Shown here piece by piece: positions 11,541 through 22,849 of a DNA stretch of 64,000 nucleotides (its first letter is position 1; every line of letters starts with the position of its first letter). This stretch comes from Brachypterus glaber (lineage: Eukaryota; Arthropoda; Insecta; Coleoptera; Kateretidae). The translations under genes and the position numbers were made by a program. The stretch spans positions 23,586,674-23,650,673 of the forward strand of contig OY294048.1 of assembly GCA_958510825.1 (NCBI GenBank), read 5' to 3'. The notes under the pieces were generated by a model. That model made no database searches and was not told the origin of the DNA. It saw only the letters and a list, made by a program, of their open reading frames with translations.

Positions 11541-14534
11541 ATGAATGTAAATTTAATAAATGAAGAGGAGGAAAGGGGTTTAAATAAAACAAAAATTGTA
11601 ACGGATATACAAAAAGGTGCTGAAGTAATTCTCGCAAATAGGTTATTAAATATAATTCACTTTAATATTAGATCAATAAACAAAAATTTTAAAGAACTAA
11701 TAACAATTTTAAATTTTTTATCTTATCAAAACATAGATATTATTATTCTATCAGAAACATGGGAGGTAAAAGACACCAGAGATTTTCAAATTGATAACTT
11801 CTCCATTACATACAATAACTCAAAATTTAATCAAAATGATGGAACAATTATCTATATAAGAAATACAATAAGTTCCAATGTAGAAATTATAAAATTAAAT
11901 GACATTAACTATTTTAGAGTAACTTTTGAATTAAATAATATTTCTTTTGGTTTAACAGCTGGTTATAGACCTTGTGGCTCCGACGATAAATTATTTGTGG
12001 AAAAACTGGATGTATATTATGAACAGTTACAAAAAATTGAAATTTTTTGTGGTGATACCAATTTAGATTTATTAGATCAAAAGGATAAAACTGTAAGTAG
12101 CTATATTAATAATTTTTATGAACACGGTTTATTTGCACAAATAAATGTTCCAACTAGAATAACAAATAATAACAAACCCAGTTGTCTTGATCATTTCTTT
12201 GTAGGAGCGAAAAGCAATAAAAGTAAAAAAATATATAAACCTATCTCCCTTTGTACTAGAAACTGCTATGACTGACCACAATGCTATATTTTTAGGAATA
12301 ACTCAAACAAACTTAAAAACATTTTTTTCCCAACCTAATAATAATCCTAAATACATTGAAAAAATTAACTTTTCATTACTCAACCAAAAACTAGAAGTCG
12401 AGGACTGGTCAAATATACTAAATAATAAAAACTCAGAATCCTCGTAATTTTTTTAATTTAATAATTTTATTAAAAAAACATATTGACTTATGTACAACTA
12501 AAATAACTGTTAAAAATAATAAAAGAAATAAACTAAAGCCATGGATAACCATTGGATTAATCAACTCCATAAGGCACAGAGATAAATTAAAAAAGCGCCT
12601 ATTAAAACATTATAACGAGGATCTGAGTTTAGAGTATAAAACTTATAGAAATTTTTTGAATAATTTAATTACAGTGACGAAAAATAACTACTATAAAAAC
12701 AAATTAGATGAAGCAAAAAACAACTATAAAAAAATTTGGAAAGTAATTGACCAGGCCTCGAATAGCGAAAAAAAACACAAATGTGAGAAATATAGCATTG
12801 TGAATAAGGATGGCAGTAATATAGTAGGGGACAAAAATAAAGCCAACTTTTTTAACAAGTTTTTTATTAACGTGGGCGAAAAAATGATAAAGAACATTAA
12901 AAAAAGTAATAAAAAAATTAACTATAAAAATCAGAATTTTTCTTGTTCATTTTTTCTTAGCCCAATAATAGAAGATGAAATTAAAAAACACATTTCTAAA
13001 CTAAACAGTGGTTCAGCTTCGGGGCCTGATGGGTTTTCTGTTAAACTTATTAAATCAATCTATAAAAATATATTAAAACCCTTATGTCACATTATGAATT
13101 TAATTTTAGAATCAGGAAAAATGCCTAGAGCCATGAAGGAATCTACAGTCACCCCTATATTTAAATCGGGTAACAAAAATTTAACAACAAACTACCGACC
13201 AATTTCACTTATAAATAATTTCGCAAAGATTTTCGAGCAGTGTCTAAAGGAACGGCTCATGAATTACCTGGAAATAAATAAGATCTTAAGTGTCAAACAA
13301 TTTGGCTTTAGAAAAGATATTAGTACAGAAAATGCAGTCATTGAATTTGCGAAATCTATAATAAATAAACTAAATTTAAATAAAAAATGTTTAGCTATAT
13401 TTCTGGATCTTGCCAAGGCGTTTGACACTGTAGATCACCATATTTTATTAGATAGATTGCGGGACATCGGCATAAGAGGCACTGCACTCTCACTCTTTAA
13501 AAACTACTTGTTCGAACGTTTCCAGCGTGTAAAAATAAATAATACATTAAGTGAACCCTTAGCTGTCACCAGGGGCGTGCCCCAGGGGACAGTTATGGGT
13601 CCTATTTTGTTTTTAATATATATTAACACGATTTATAATATTTTAAATTTTTCGGGTGAGACGTTCTCTTATGCTGATGACACGGTAATAATTTTTGTAG
13701 GTAATTCATGGGTTGACGTTTTTAAATACGCAGAGGAGGGTTTAACTCAGATAAAAACTTGGTTAGATGCGAGCCTTCTTAGTCTAAACGTAGACAAAAC
13801 AACATTTCTTACTTTTTCTTTAAATTCTGCTGGTCAACCATTACAAAATAATTTAAAAATTCACCATGTAGACTGTAAATTAAATACTCAATGTGATTGC
13901 TCAATAATAAGCCGATCAACGTCTGTTAAATATCTTGGTGTTAGGGTTGACCAACATTTTAAATGGAATGAACATACACTCTACTTGCAGGATAGACTAA
14001 GAAGGACTATACACAAGTTCTACCAACTGAGAGAAATTTTAAGTACAAAATTATTAATAACGGTGTGCTCTAGCACTGGTCGAATCTTTGCTAAGGTACT
14101 GTATCTGCGTAGGGGGGGACTGCAAGATGCACACCTTCATGCTCTAGACATAACACAAAAAATGATTTTAAAAATTATATTTAGAAAACCTAGAGGGTTC
14201 TCGACTGAGCTACTGTTTAGAGAAAATAATATTTTATCAATTAGGCAACTTTATTTTTTTTCAAATAATTCTATGGTCCCATAAAAATAAAAAACAACTA
14301 TCCAGAATATACATCCATGATACCAAAGCAGCTTCTAATGTAAATTTAGCAGTGCCCTTATTTAAAAAAGCCGGTACACAAAGGTATCTTTTTTACTTTG
14401 GTCCCAAGTTATACAATACTATCCCAAATGAAATTAAGAACATAAAAAACATTCATAAATTTAAAAGAGAACTTTATACCTATATTATAATTGAAAATAA
14501 TAAATTACTGGAGTCGATTATTGATAATATTTAG
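11541..14534 (+). pseudogene. LINE A ORF2: APE endonuclease and reverse transcriptase
   Basis: The endonuclease comes first: FNIRSINKNFKEL, ILSETWEV, GDTNLDLL and PTRIT, then (after a frameshift in an A run near 12223) the catalytic TDHNAIF. A second frameshift lies near 12435. The RT core is open from 12656: SGSASGPDGFSVKLI, NYRPISLINN, QFGFRKDISTENAV, FLDLAKAFDTVDH, RGVPQGTVMGPILF and catalytic FSYADDTVII near 13670. A downstream cysteine cluster (CKLNTQCDC) and YLGVRVDQHFKW follow. A third frameshift near 14255 separates the last segment, which ends at 14534. All three frameshifts are at or near homopolymers. The RT motifs appear intact. Confidence 0.9.
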
Positions 14535-14779
14535 TGTTAATGCTCCCGTGTCTGATATTAACTCACTTAATAATAACTCTTTTTCTTTTTTTATTAAAAA
14601 TTATATATATATTTTTTTCCTCTTTTCCTCCCTTTTCATTCATTTGTTTTCCCCATTTTTTTTTATTTATCTATTTACTGATATATGTATTTAAAATAAT
14701 GTATTTATTTACTCATAGTTAAAATAGTTGATTCCGCGCACAAATTTATATTTAGGCGGATCACCATCTTAATATTAAA

Positions 14780-14979
14780 NNNNNNNNNNNNNNNNNNNNN
14801 NNNNNNNNNNNNNNNNNNNNNNNNNNNNNNNNNNNNNNNNNNNNNNNNNNNNNNNNNNNNNNNNNNNNNNNNNNNNNNNNNNNNNNNNNNNNNNNNNNNN
14901 NNNNNNNNNNNNNNNNNNNNNNNNNNNNNNNNNNNNNNNNNNNNNNNNNNNNNNNNNNNNNNNNNNNNNNNNNNNNNNN
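14780..14979. other. Assembly gap (200 N)
   Basis: Exactly 200 N. LINE A sequence enters on the left and gypsy pol sequence leaves on the right, so the LINE tail and the 5' half of the gypsy element (5' LTR, gag) are unresolved here. Confidence 1.
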
Positions 14980-14980
14980 A

Positions 14981-17900
14981 CTCCCAATCGAGACAGGAAC
15001 TGGGCTCCTCGGCTCAAATAGAGAGCCCAGCTACGGAAGCCAACCTGAAAATAGCCTTCCAGAATATGTCGATCTAAATTTACATGTAATTAAAATATGT
15101 CATACAAAATCAAACAATTTGCTTTACATTTACGATTCAAATAAACAGTTTACATTTTTAATAGATTCCGGGGCGGCTATATCATTGATCCGCCCACATA
15201 CTCTGTCAAACTTTAACCTTATGAAAGAGAACTTAATAGCCAGTGGTATTTCAAATGACCCTATATTAATTCAGCACTGTACATGGCTAAATTTAAGGCA
15301 AGATGATCCTCATAAGGTTTATGTAACAGAACTAGGTATAGATTTTGATGGTATTTTAGGATTAGATTTTTTAAAACATTATGAATGCGTAATCGATATA
15401 AATAATAGAATTCTTCATACTAATTTAAGAATATTAAAATGATTAAATATAACGAAGCCTCGTACTTTGTTGATAATACTATTATCACCAAAGCCAATAA
15501 TAAATATTTTCAGACCGGAAATAGCGTTCTTTCGCCTAAAATCCGGAATTTTACTATAAGTAACGTAAGCGGCAATGCTTCTTCGCTTAAACTTCGTAAA
15601 CCGAATTGAAGCATTTAATAAACCTTCGCGCGATTTAGAGCGAGAAGAGAAAATAAAAAAAACCTTAAATCTAGATCACTTAAACCCTGAAGAGACTGAA
15701 CTTATAACAAATATCTGCCTCGAATTTTCTGACATTTTCTACCTCGAGGGTGACCAACTGACATTCACCAACCAAATTAAACACGAAATAAGTACTGGTG
15801 ATGCCAGACCTATTTTTACAAAATCATACCGTTATCCTTATGTTCACAAAGAGGAGGTTAAAAGACAAATAAAAGAATATTTAGACCAAAACATAATTAG
15901 ACTCTCCTCCTCTCCGTGGAGCAGCCCCGTTTGGGTTGTCCCGAAAAAACTTGATTCTTCCGGCCAACAAAAATGGCGTATCGTTATAGACTACCGGAAG
16001 TTAAATGAAGTCACTATCGGAGATCGATACCCTCTACCAAATATTTCAGAATTACTCGATAAACTTGGAAAATGTACTTATTTTACGATCATGGACTTGA
16101 TCAGCGGTTTTCATCAAATAGAAATAAAACCTGAGGATATCCCAAAGACCGCCTTTACAGTTGAAAACGGACATTACAAATTCATTAGAATGGCTTTCGC
16201 CCTACTTTCCAACGCGTGATGGATCAAGTAATGTTCGGTATACAAAATGAAAGGTGCCTAGTCTATATGGACGATATAATAATATTTTCGGTTTCTCTAG
16301 AAGAACATATGGTAAGATTAGGCGAAGTACTCACACGTCTACGAACGCATAATCTTAAAGCCAGCCAAACAAATGTGAGTTCCTTAGAAAGGAAGTCTCA
16401 TACCTGGGTCACGTAATAACCCAGGACGGTGTAAAACCTAACCCTCAGAAAATTGAATGTATCGTAAAATTTCCAGCTTCCAAAAATCAAACAGAAATAA
16501 AAAGTTTCCTAGGTCTTGCGGGATACTATCGCCGATTTATCCCCAATTTTGTTAAAATAATTAAACCACTAACATTGTTATTAAAAAAAGATTGTCCTTT
16601 TAAATTCACTAACGAATGTACTGAAGCGTTCGAACGATGTAAAGAACTTCTTACTTCCACCCCTATTCTTAGATATCCTGATTTTACTGAAGTGCGTACG
16701 CCGTTGGTGCAATCCTTTCTCAAGGAGCTATTGGGAAGGACCTTCCCATAGCCTACGCATCTCGAACTCTCAATACCGCTGAAACAAATTACTCAGTGAT
16801 AGAACGGGAACTTTTGGCTATAGTATGGGCGGTAAAATACTTCCGTCCTTATCTTTATGGTACAAAATTTTAATTGGTAACAGACCACAAACCATTAACG
16901 TGGTTGTTCTCTATTAATGACCCTGGTAGCCGCCTATCGCGCTTGTGACTCAAATAAGATACAACTACGAAATAGTCTACAAACCTGGCAAAACCAATCA
17001 AAACGCGGATGCCCTTAGTAGGATACGTTCTGTCAATCACATTCAAAATTTAGACATATAATAGATATTTTTGAGGTAATGTTTTCCCCTGAAATTGAAA
17101 GTGACAATACAAAGATTATTTTTGACAATTTGTTTAATGCTCCTCCCCATTTTGCTCTCGCACACTGTATTTCTAAAGAACAAAGGCATAGCCCTAGAAT
17201 TTAAAAATAGGTTTAAAGGAATAGATTTGCTCCAAGCTCAAAATAAAGCCGTAGGCGAAGTGGCCCACCGAAGGGTCGACGACAGAAGTATATATTACTT
17301 AGTCACTAAAGAAAAATACTTCCAGAAACCAACTTATAAATCACTAATATAATCCCTTAAAAACTTAAAGTTTATTTGCGAACAAAATAATGACTTCAAT
17401 CTTGCTATACCAAAACTTGGGTGTGGCTTAGACCGCCTAAATTGGCGTATTGTCTATAATTTAATTAAAACTATATTTCAAGACGCGCGTTTTACCGTTT
17501 ATATTTACATTCAACCAGAAACGAAACGACTGACAACGAACCCTCCGATACTGAACCAGACCCTGATGCTATAAGGGAAGAGTATCGTATATTTTCAAAA
17601 TCATACACAAAAAAATCCCTTATAGACAATTCCAAATTAACTTTTAGCAATGAACAATTACTAGATAAAAAGCACAAAAATATAATAGCGTTCTTCAGAC
17701 AAAGAAATTTAGAACCAATACACGAAACCATATTAGATGACCTGGCTGATCAGGACCAATCATTTGAAACAAATACAATAAATATCGCTAATAGTGGTTC
17801 GGTAGGAAATACAGGCCACTGAACATTTGTTTAAACTATTTTATACCGACAAAATAAAATTTGAAGAAAACCAAAGTTATTATATTGAAGACGCTAGTGA

Positions 17901-19024
17901 CCTTAAAATACCCGAAATACTTAGTTTCATATTTTCGGACTTGAAATTAATTTTATTATATGTCAACGCCCAATCATTGTATCGCAATATCACGATGGGA
18001 AAAACAATCTTCATCGTGGTATTAATGAAACCTTTAGGAAAATTCGTGAAAAATACAACTGGCCTAATCTACAAAAGGACGTAGAAAAATACATCAAATC
18101 TATTGAAACATGCGCACGCTCAAAAATTAATCGTCAAAATACCGAAAGACCTTTAGTAATTACAGAAACTCCTAATACACCATTAGAGAGAATTAATATT
18201 GATCTCTTTACACTTCCAAATAAAAAATACCTTATAACTATTCGAGACGAACTTACAAAATTTGTTCAAGCATATCCAGTAAAAGATAAAACAGCTAAAG
18301 AAGTTATTCGTGTCCTTATGCGTTTCTTCCAACATTACGGAACTCCCCTCCGAATTCATACCGACAACCAGCTGATGTTTGACTTAGCGAAATTGTACGA
18401 CTTTAAATTAACCTTCAGTTCTGTGGCTCATCCACAGTCCAATGGCTCTATTGAGCGCTTCCATGCCACCCTAGCTGAAATATTAAGAGTACAAACGATA
18501 GAATTTCCTAACGAAGCCCCTTTCGAAATCTTACCTTACGCGGTTATTGCCCATAATAATAGTGTATGCACAACTACGGGTTTTACGCCACACGAGCTTT
18601 TATTTGGCCATACAGCCTCCCGACCAGCGGAAAAACTTTATAATCAACAAGAATTAATAAGTAAATACATTAGTAAATACATAACAAAATTTCTTACAAT
18701 TATAAACTTGCTTGCGGAAAAATGGAAGCAATAAAGACCAAAGCAAAAGAACGTTTTGATCAACACGTGAATCCAAATCCCGCTGAATATTCCGTTGGCC
18801 AAAAGGTCTGGCTAAGGGAATCCCAAATCGGTCATAAGCTAAAACCAAAATATCTTCGCCCTTATGTTATCGATGACATCCACCGGAACTCGGCAATAAT
18901 AAGTAACAATAATAATCGAACTAAAGTCAACTTTGACAGACTAAAAGTATACACCCCACAAGAACGGAGTCCGATAATGAATCTATTGTTGCAGATCAGC
19001 CTGGGCAATCCTGGCCATCCCTGA
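14981..19024 (+). pseudogene. pol: Ty3/gypsy pol: protease, reverse transcriptase, RNase H, integrase (broken)
   Basis: The frame is open from the gap into an aspartic protease with FLIDSGAAISLI (about 15152) and GILGLDFL, stopping at 15442. RT follows at 15575-16219 (SPWSSPVWVVPKK, WRIVIDYRKLN, FTIMDLISGFHQI). A small deletion and frameshift near 16197 precede the catalytic YMDD at about 16267. The RT connection block (SFLGLAGYYRRFIPNF, about 16503) and RNase H (about 16730-17030; TDHKPLTWL, NADALSRI) are interrupted by stops. Integrase shows a CxxS-type linker near 18110, catalytic Asp in INIDLFT, Asp in IHTDN (about 18355) and Glu in SNGSIERFH (about 18445), then a C-terminal GQKVWLRESQIG stretch to 19024. 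The whole is clearly non-functional. Organisation and the env that follows place it with errantiviruses. Confidence 0.9.
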
Positions 19025-19150
19025 GAACATGCGCATCCCAGGAACAATTTACGTTAACTCCGCTTAATAACACTTTGGGTTTGTACTATCATCACTATTA
19101 AAATTTCTAATGATAAATGGAAACTCCTGGTCTATAAAGACATTTCTCTT

Positions 19151-20877
19151 TTGCAAGTATCCTTTGAGCGTAATCAGATAATACTGAAAAACATTGATAA
19201 CCTACTAACTAAAGACTCAAACCCCCGACTAATGTACCTTTCTACCGACGTTAGATCCCATACTCATATTTTAGACAAAATTTCAGAAACTATTACAAAT
19301 AAATTTTCAGAAATCAAAGGTGACGTAAACTTTCAAAATCCTAACCTTAACCGAAATAAAAGAGGTATCTTAAACGGAATAGGCACTATTTGGAAAACTA
19401 TTACCGGCAATTTAGATGCCAGTGATGGGGAATATTACGAAAAATGTATAAACAAATTAGAAAAAGACGATCATGAAATTCAAAATCTTATGAAAAACCA
19501 AATTCTCGTAACTACTCAAACAATAAAAAACTTTAATCAGACTATACAAAGGTTGCAGATGCAGTTAAAAATTATTGAAGCCGATTTTAATAATATAAAT
19601 GATAACCAAAAATACCTTGCGGCTAAGTTAAAAATATTTACTATTTGTGAACAGTTAATAGAATCTTTCATGCACATTGATGGAGAGTTAGACAATATTT
19701 TAAATAGTATAACTTTTGCAAGATTAAAAGTTCTCCACCCTTCTATAATCCAACCCTTGGATTTATTAGATCAATTATCAAAATTTCACAAACCACTGAA
19801 AAGGGAAAACTACCCTTGCAACCCAGGTTTCAAAATATTGCTAATTTTCTTGATATTATTGAACTAGAAGCTTATCAAACTAATAATAGAATTATTTTCA
19901 TTTTATCTATCCCTGGTTGAAAACGAGTTATACAATTTATTACACCTCTACTCTTTACCTACTCCTGATCCTAGAACACTCCTTTATCATACAGTCCTTA
20001 CTTCTTCAAAATACTTAGCAGTGTCCGTAATAGGTTTTATACACGTTGCAAATATAGACAAATGCAAATCACTCTCAGCCACTGGAAATAAATTCAAAAT
20101 ATGTTACGACCTGGTAACATACCCAATCGATTCGACAGCACCCTGTGAAGCACAAATACTAAACCACCCTCTGGCACTTCCACAAAATTGCCAGGTCAGC
20201 ACTTTCAACATCGAGGATTACCCTTGGGAGCAAACACTTGGCTCCTTGTTGTATCTCACCGGATCCCGATCACCATAACCTGTACAAATACTGGTACTCA
20301 AACTTCATTTGCTACACATAACTCAATTTTAAAGCTCACGCCATCCTGTTCCGGATATGTTGGATCTACAAGAATCTTATCTACATTTGAAAGAACAAAT
20401 TACTCAGTTATTTTAAATACTCCTGAAATTCCATTTGACTGCTGTGAGGATCTTCCTGATGCAGCCAGCCTTCCAAAACTAACTCCTCTAAAAATAAATA
20501 AATTAAATTTAGACGAGTTAAACATGGCCGAACACAAATTAAATAAATATAGCGAACAACTAGATGACATGATAAATGAACAACCTTTTACTACAAAATA
20601 TCTACACTGATATACTTATATCACTATAATCATTATTATACTTCTTATTATAATCCTGATAGCCTATAAATGTCAATTTTTTAAAAGGAAAAGAGGAAGA
20701 CAGGCAATTCTCTTTAACCCTTCAAACAACGATGACCAACCACCCCCAGGACCCTCTACCAACAACAGACTTCCCCTTATAACAAGAATCACCCGCAGAC
20801 GCCCAAGTATTAGAATTACTGATGCTACCGTAGAAGAAGCTGAATTAGTACAAATCAACTCCCAAACATCCAACTAG
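19151..20877 (+). pseudogene. env: Errantivirus-type envelope gene (baculovirus F-like), broken
   Basis: The first part (19151-19867) has a basic furin-like site RNKRG at about 19357, followed by ILNGIGTIWKTITGNLDA and a coiled-coil-rich region, the fusion-subunit layout of insect errantivirus and baculovirus F proteins. After a frameshift near 19830 the ectodomain continues through cysteine-containing segments (20021-20278 in one frame, 20188-20610 in another). A stop at 20608-20610 precedes an isoleucine/leucine-rich membrane span (about 20617-20670). A basic, proline-rich cytoplasmic tail ends at TAG 20875-20877. The element could once have been infectious; this copy has several stops and frame changes. 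Confidence 0.85.
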
Positions 20878-20923
20878 CTTCACTGAAGTTGCTGTTCTTC
20901 GTTAGACCACCAACTTTCTTTAT

Positions 20924-21207
20924 GGAGGGAGCTGTTATATGCTGGCACTCCCGATTGCACAATATTGCATCATGCTTCAACACCCACAGGCGTAACCTGA
21001 TTCCCTGTACGTGCCTAAAGCTGCTGAATGGAACCAAGACTGCCGACAGCCGGCTGTCTAGCCTTCGAACCATCGGAACTGCCCTGTCAGCATTTATATT
21101 TAGTATTTAAGCTTTAGTTAAGATTTTACTGTATTCATTAATTCTTTAGCTATAGTCCATGTAACTTTGTTTAATTAATATAATTCTTTTTGACTTCCGT
21201 TACCAGA
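20924..21207 (+). repeat. Polypurine tract and 3' LTR of the gypsy element
   Basis: A purine run GGAGGGAG at 20924-20931 follows the env stop and would prime plus-strand synthesis. The LTR probably starts TGTTATATGCTGGCACTC at 20933. Its right end is uncertain, near ACTTCCGTTACC around 21207. The 5' LTR is not in the window, so the boundary cannot be confirmed by comparison. Confidence 0.6.
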
Positions 21208-21437
21208 TTTTATGGATGCCAAGTTGACCGTTAAAACTATATGAAAACTATACACTGCAGTCTACGCTAACGCCCTCTCGCCAATATACGCAAGCACTAC
21301 GCAATATACGAAAATCTATAAGGGTGGTAAATTAACGTCCATCCAATTTTATTAAAAAACGAATGAACACATTAAGAAAAACGTTTTCCTCTATTTTAAA
21401 GGCGATAGTCAATTGGCATCCGTGCTTTACCGAAATA

Positions 21438-21545
21438 GGGGACTTATGGCCCAATTCAGTGGCCCCCCAGGTCACCAGACCTAACTCCATTGGACTTTTT
21501 TTTATGGGGTACCTTAAAAAATAAAGTATATTCAACATTATTGGA
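21438..21545 (+). pseudogene. C-terminal remnant of a mariner/Tc1-like (DDE_3) transposase
   Basis: The frame gives YGPIQWPPRSPDLTPLDFFL and then WGTLKNKVY. The SPDLTPLDFFLWG box is the hallmark around the last catalytic acidic residue in many insect mariner-type transposases. Only about 35 residues are clear. A frameshift lies just upstream, and no inverted repeats could be defined. Confidence 0.75.
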
Positions 21546-22849
21546 AGAGGACAGGCGATATGTTGAACATTTATTATAATTTGTTGTATGTTACGTTGTT
21601 TTTGTATGTTACATTAAGTTTTTGTATAACTCGTATGTTGTATATTAAGTTTAAATTGTAATTGCAATATTTGTCTTAAAAGGTTGTTTTATGTTCCCAA
21701 AGATGCATATTTTTACTATATATTTTATAGTAGTAGTTTTGTATAAATTTTAAATTATTTTGGTTAATATTCTCTAATAAAACAAGGACTGCAAAAAAAT
21801 TTAAAAAACGAGTTTTTTTTTGGCTATTTTTAAAATGAACTATTGGCAAAATTGTCACATCTGTGCGATAGTTTAGCAAGGTTCAGAGAGTTAGTTAAAA
21901 TTAATATACTGTGAAAATACAGTGAAAAAAATTTGAAAAAAAAAAGTCAAAACGAAAATTTTGAAAAATGGAAAAGCAAAAATAAAGAAAGAAGTTTTGA
22001 TCTAAGTACTAACTACTATACTATAATACTATAATAAGATTAAATATAGGTTTACTATATATTTGATCTTAGTATTAGTAGGTAGTAATTATTTCCATGA
22101 CAACAGTTTATTGTTAACACTATACCAGGGTTTATCAATAAAATTAAGCATATAAATATTTATTTTTACCTTAAAGAGAGAAAGATAAATAAGATTCCCA
22201 GATCGGATATGCAAGAATTAATAAAATGCTTGCCTGCATTTAACAAACTACAAATATAGTAATCCAGTTTTTAAATAACGGATAATCAGAGTTGTGATGG
22301 CACTTAGGAACCTTTTTTAAATTAAATGCCTGAACTCAGTTTTTAATATTTTGTGGAATGTTCGATGGAAGCACATAATGAAAAGGTTGATATGCTTCTT
22401 ATGTATGCGGAATAGGGTGGTCGCGAAAATTCAAATTGAATATACGAATGCTACCTACACAAAAATTTGTTGCCCTTTAGGGTAATATGAATTATCCAAA
22501 ATATGAAGTCAATCGAAATACGTTAAGGCACCGCACAGTGGTCCTAAAGTTTTTAAACTTACCCATCTTACGAGCTTATTTAATTTTAAATCTATAAATT
22601 AGCAGATTTTGAAATCTTAAACTTTTATCAACTAAAATTGTTGCTTAATTTGTGACTATTGCGTACGTAAAATTTAAGGTGGATCACGCGGTTTAGAGTT
22701 GGCACAAGAACCTTAAACCTCAAAAATTCCATAATTTACAAGGTGTAAAAATGTTAACGTCTGAAATTGTAGACCTATATATGTATATTAATTATATTTT
22801 TATCTTTTTCACAAAACATACAATGTGTAAGAAACAACGAACACGAACT
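21546..22849. other. Non-coding AT-rich stretch
   Basis: I see no gene or RNA. At 22531-22545 there is a CCGCACAGTGGTCC word shared with the tandem array at 7966-8640. Sequence upstream of about 22850 does not match the LINE B copy that follows. Confidence 0.5.

Larger units (their letters stand above)
10553..14779 (+). mobile_element. LINE family A copy 3, nearly full length (5' UTR, ORF1, ORF2, 3' UTR)
   Basis: A two-ORF non-LTR retrotransposon of the CR1/Jockey group. The 5' UTR spans about 10553-10706. ORF1 is 10707-11387 and ORF2 is 11541-14534. The 3' UTR ends with the TTTAGGCGGAT block at 14753, shared with the copy ending at 5958, and runs into the assembly gap, so the tail is not visible. 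ORF1 carries one stop codon and ORF2 three frameshifts, so the copy is not autonomous as assembled. It is the best reference for the other family A fragments at 1-1740, 4866-5958 and 43010-44035. Confidence 0.88.

Noticed and set aside
14775..15017. 80-codon minus ORF over the gap
   Set aside because: Almost all of it is N; no information.
19351..19500. Idea that env is a captured host or baculovirus gene independent of the retroelement
   Set aside because: It lies directly between gypsy integrase and the 3' LTR in the same orientation, as in errantiviruses.
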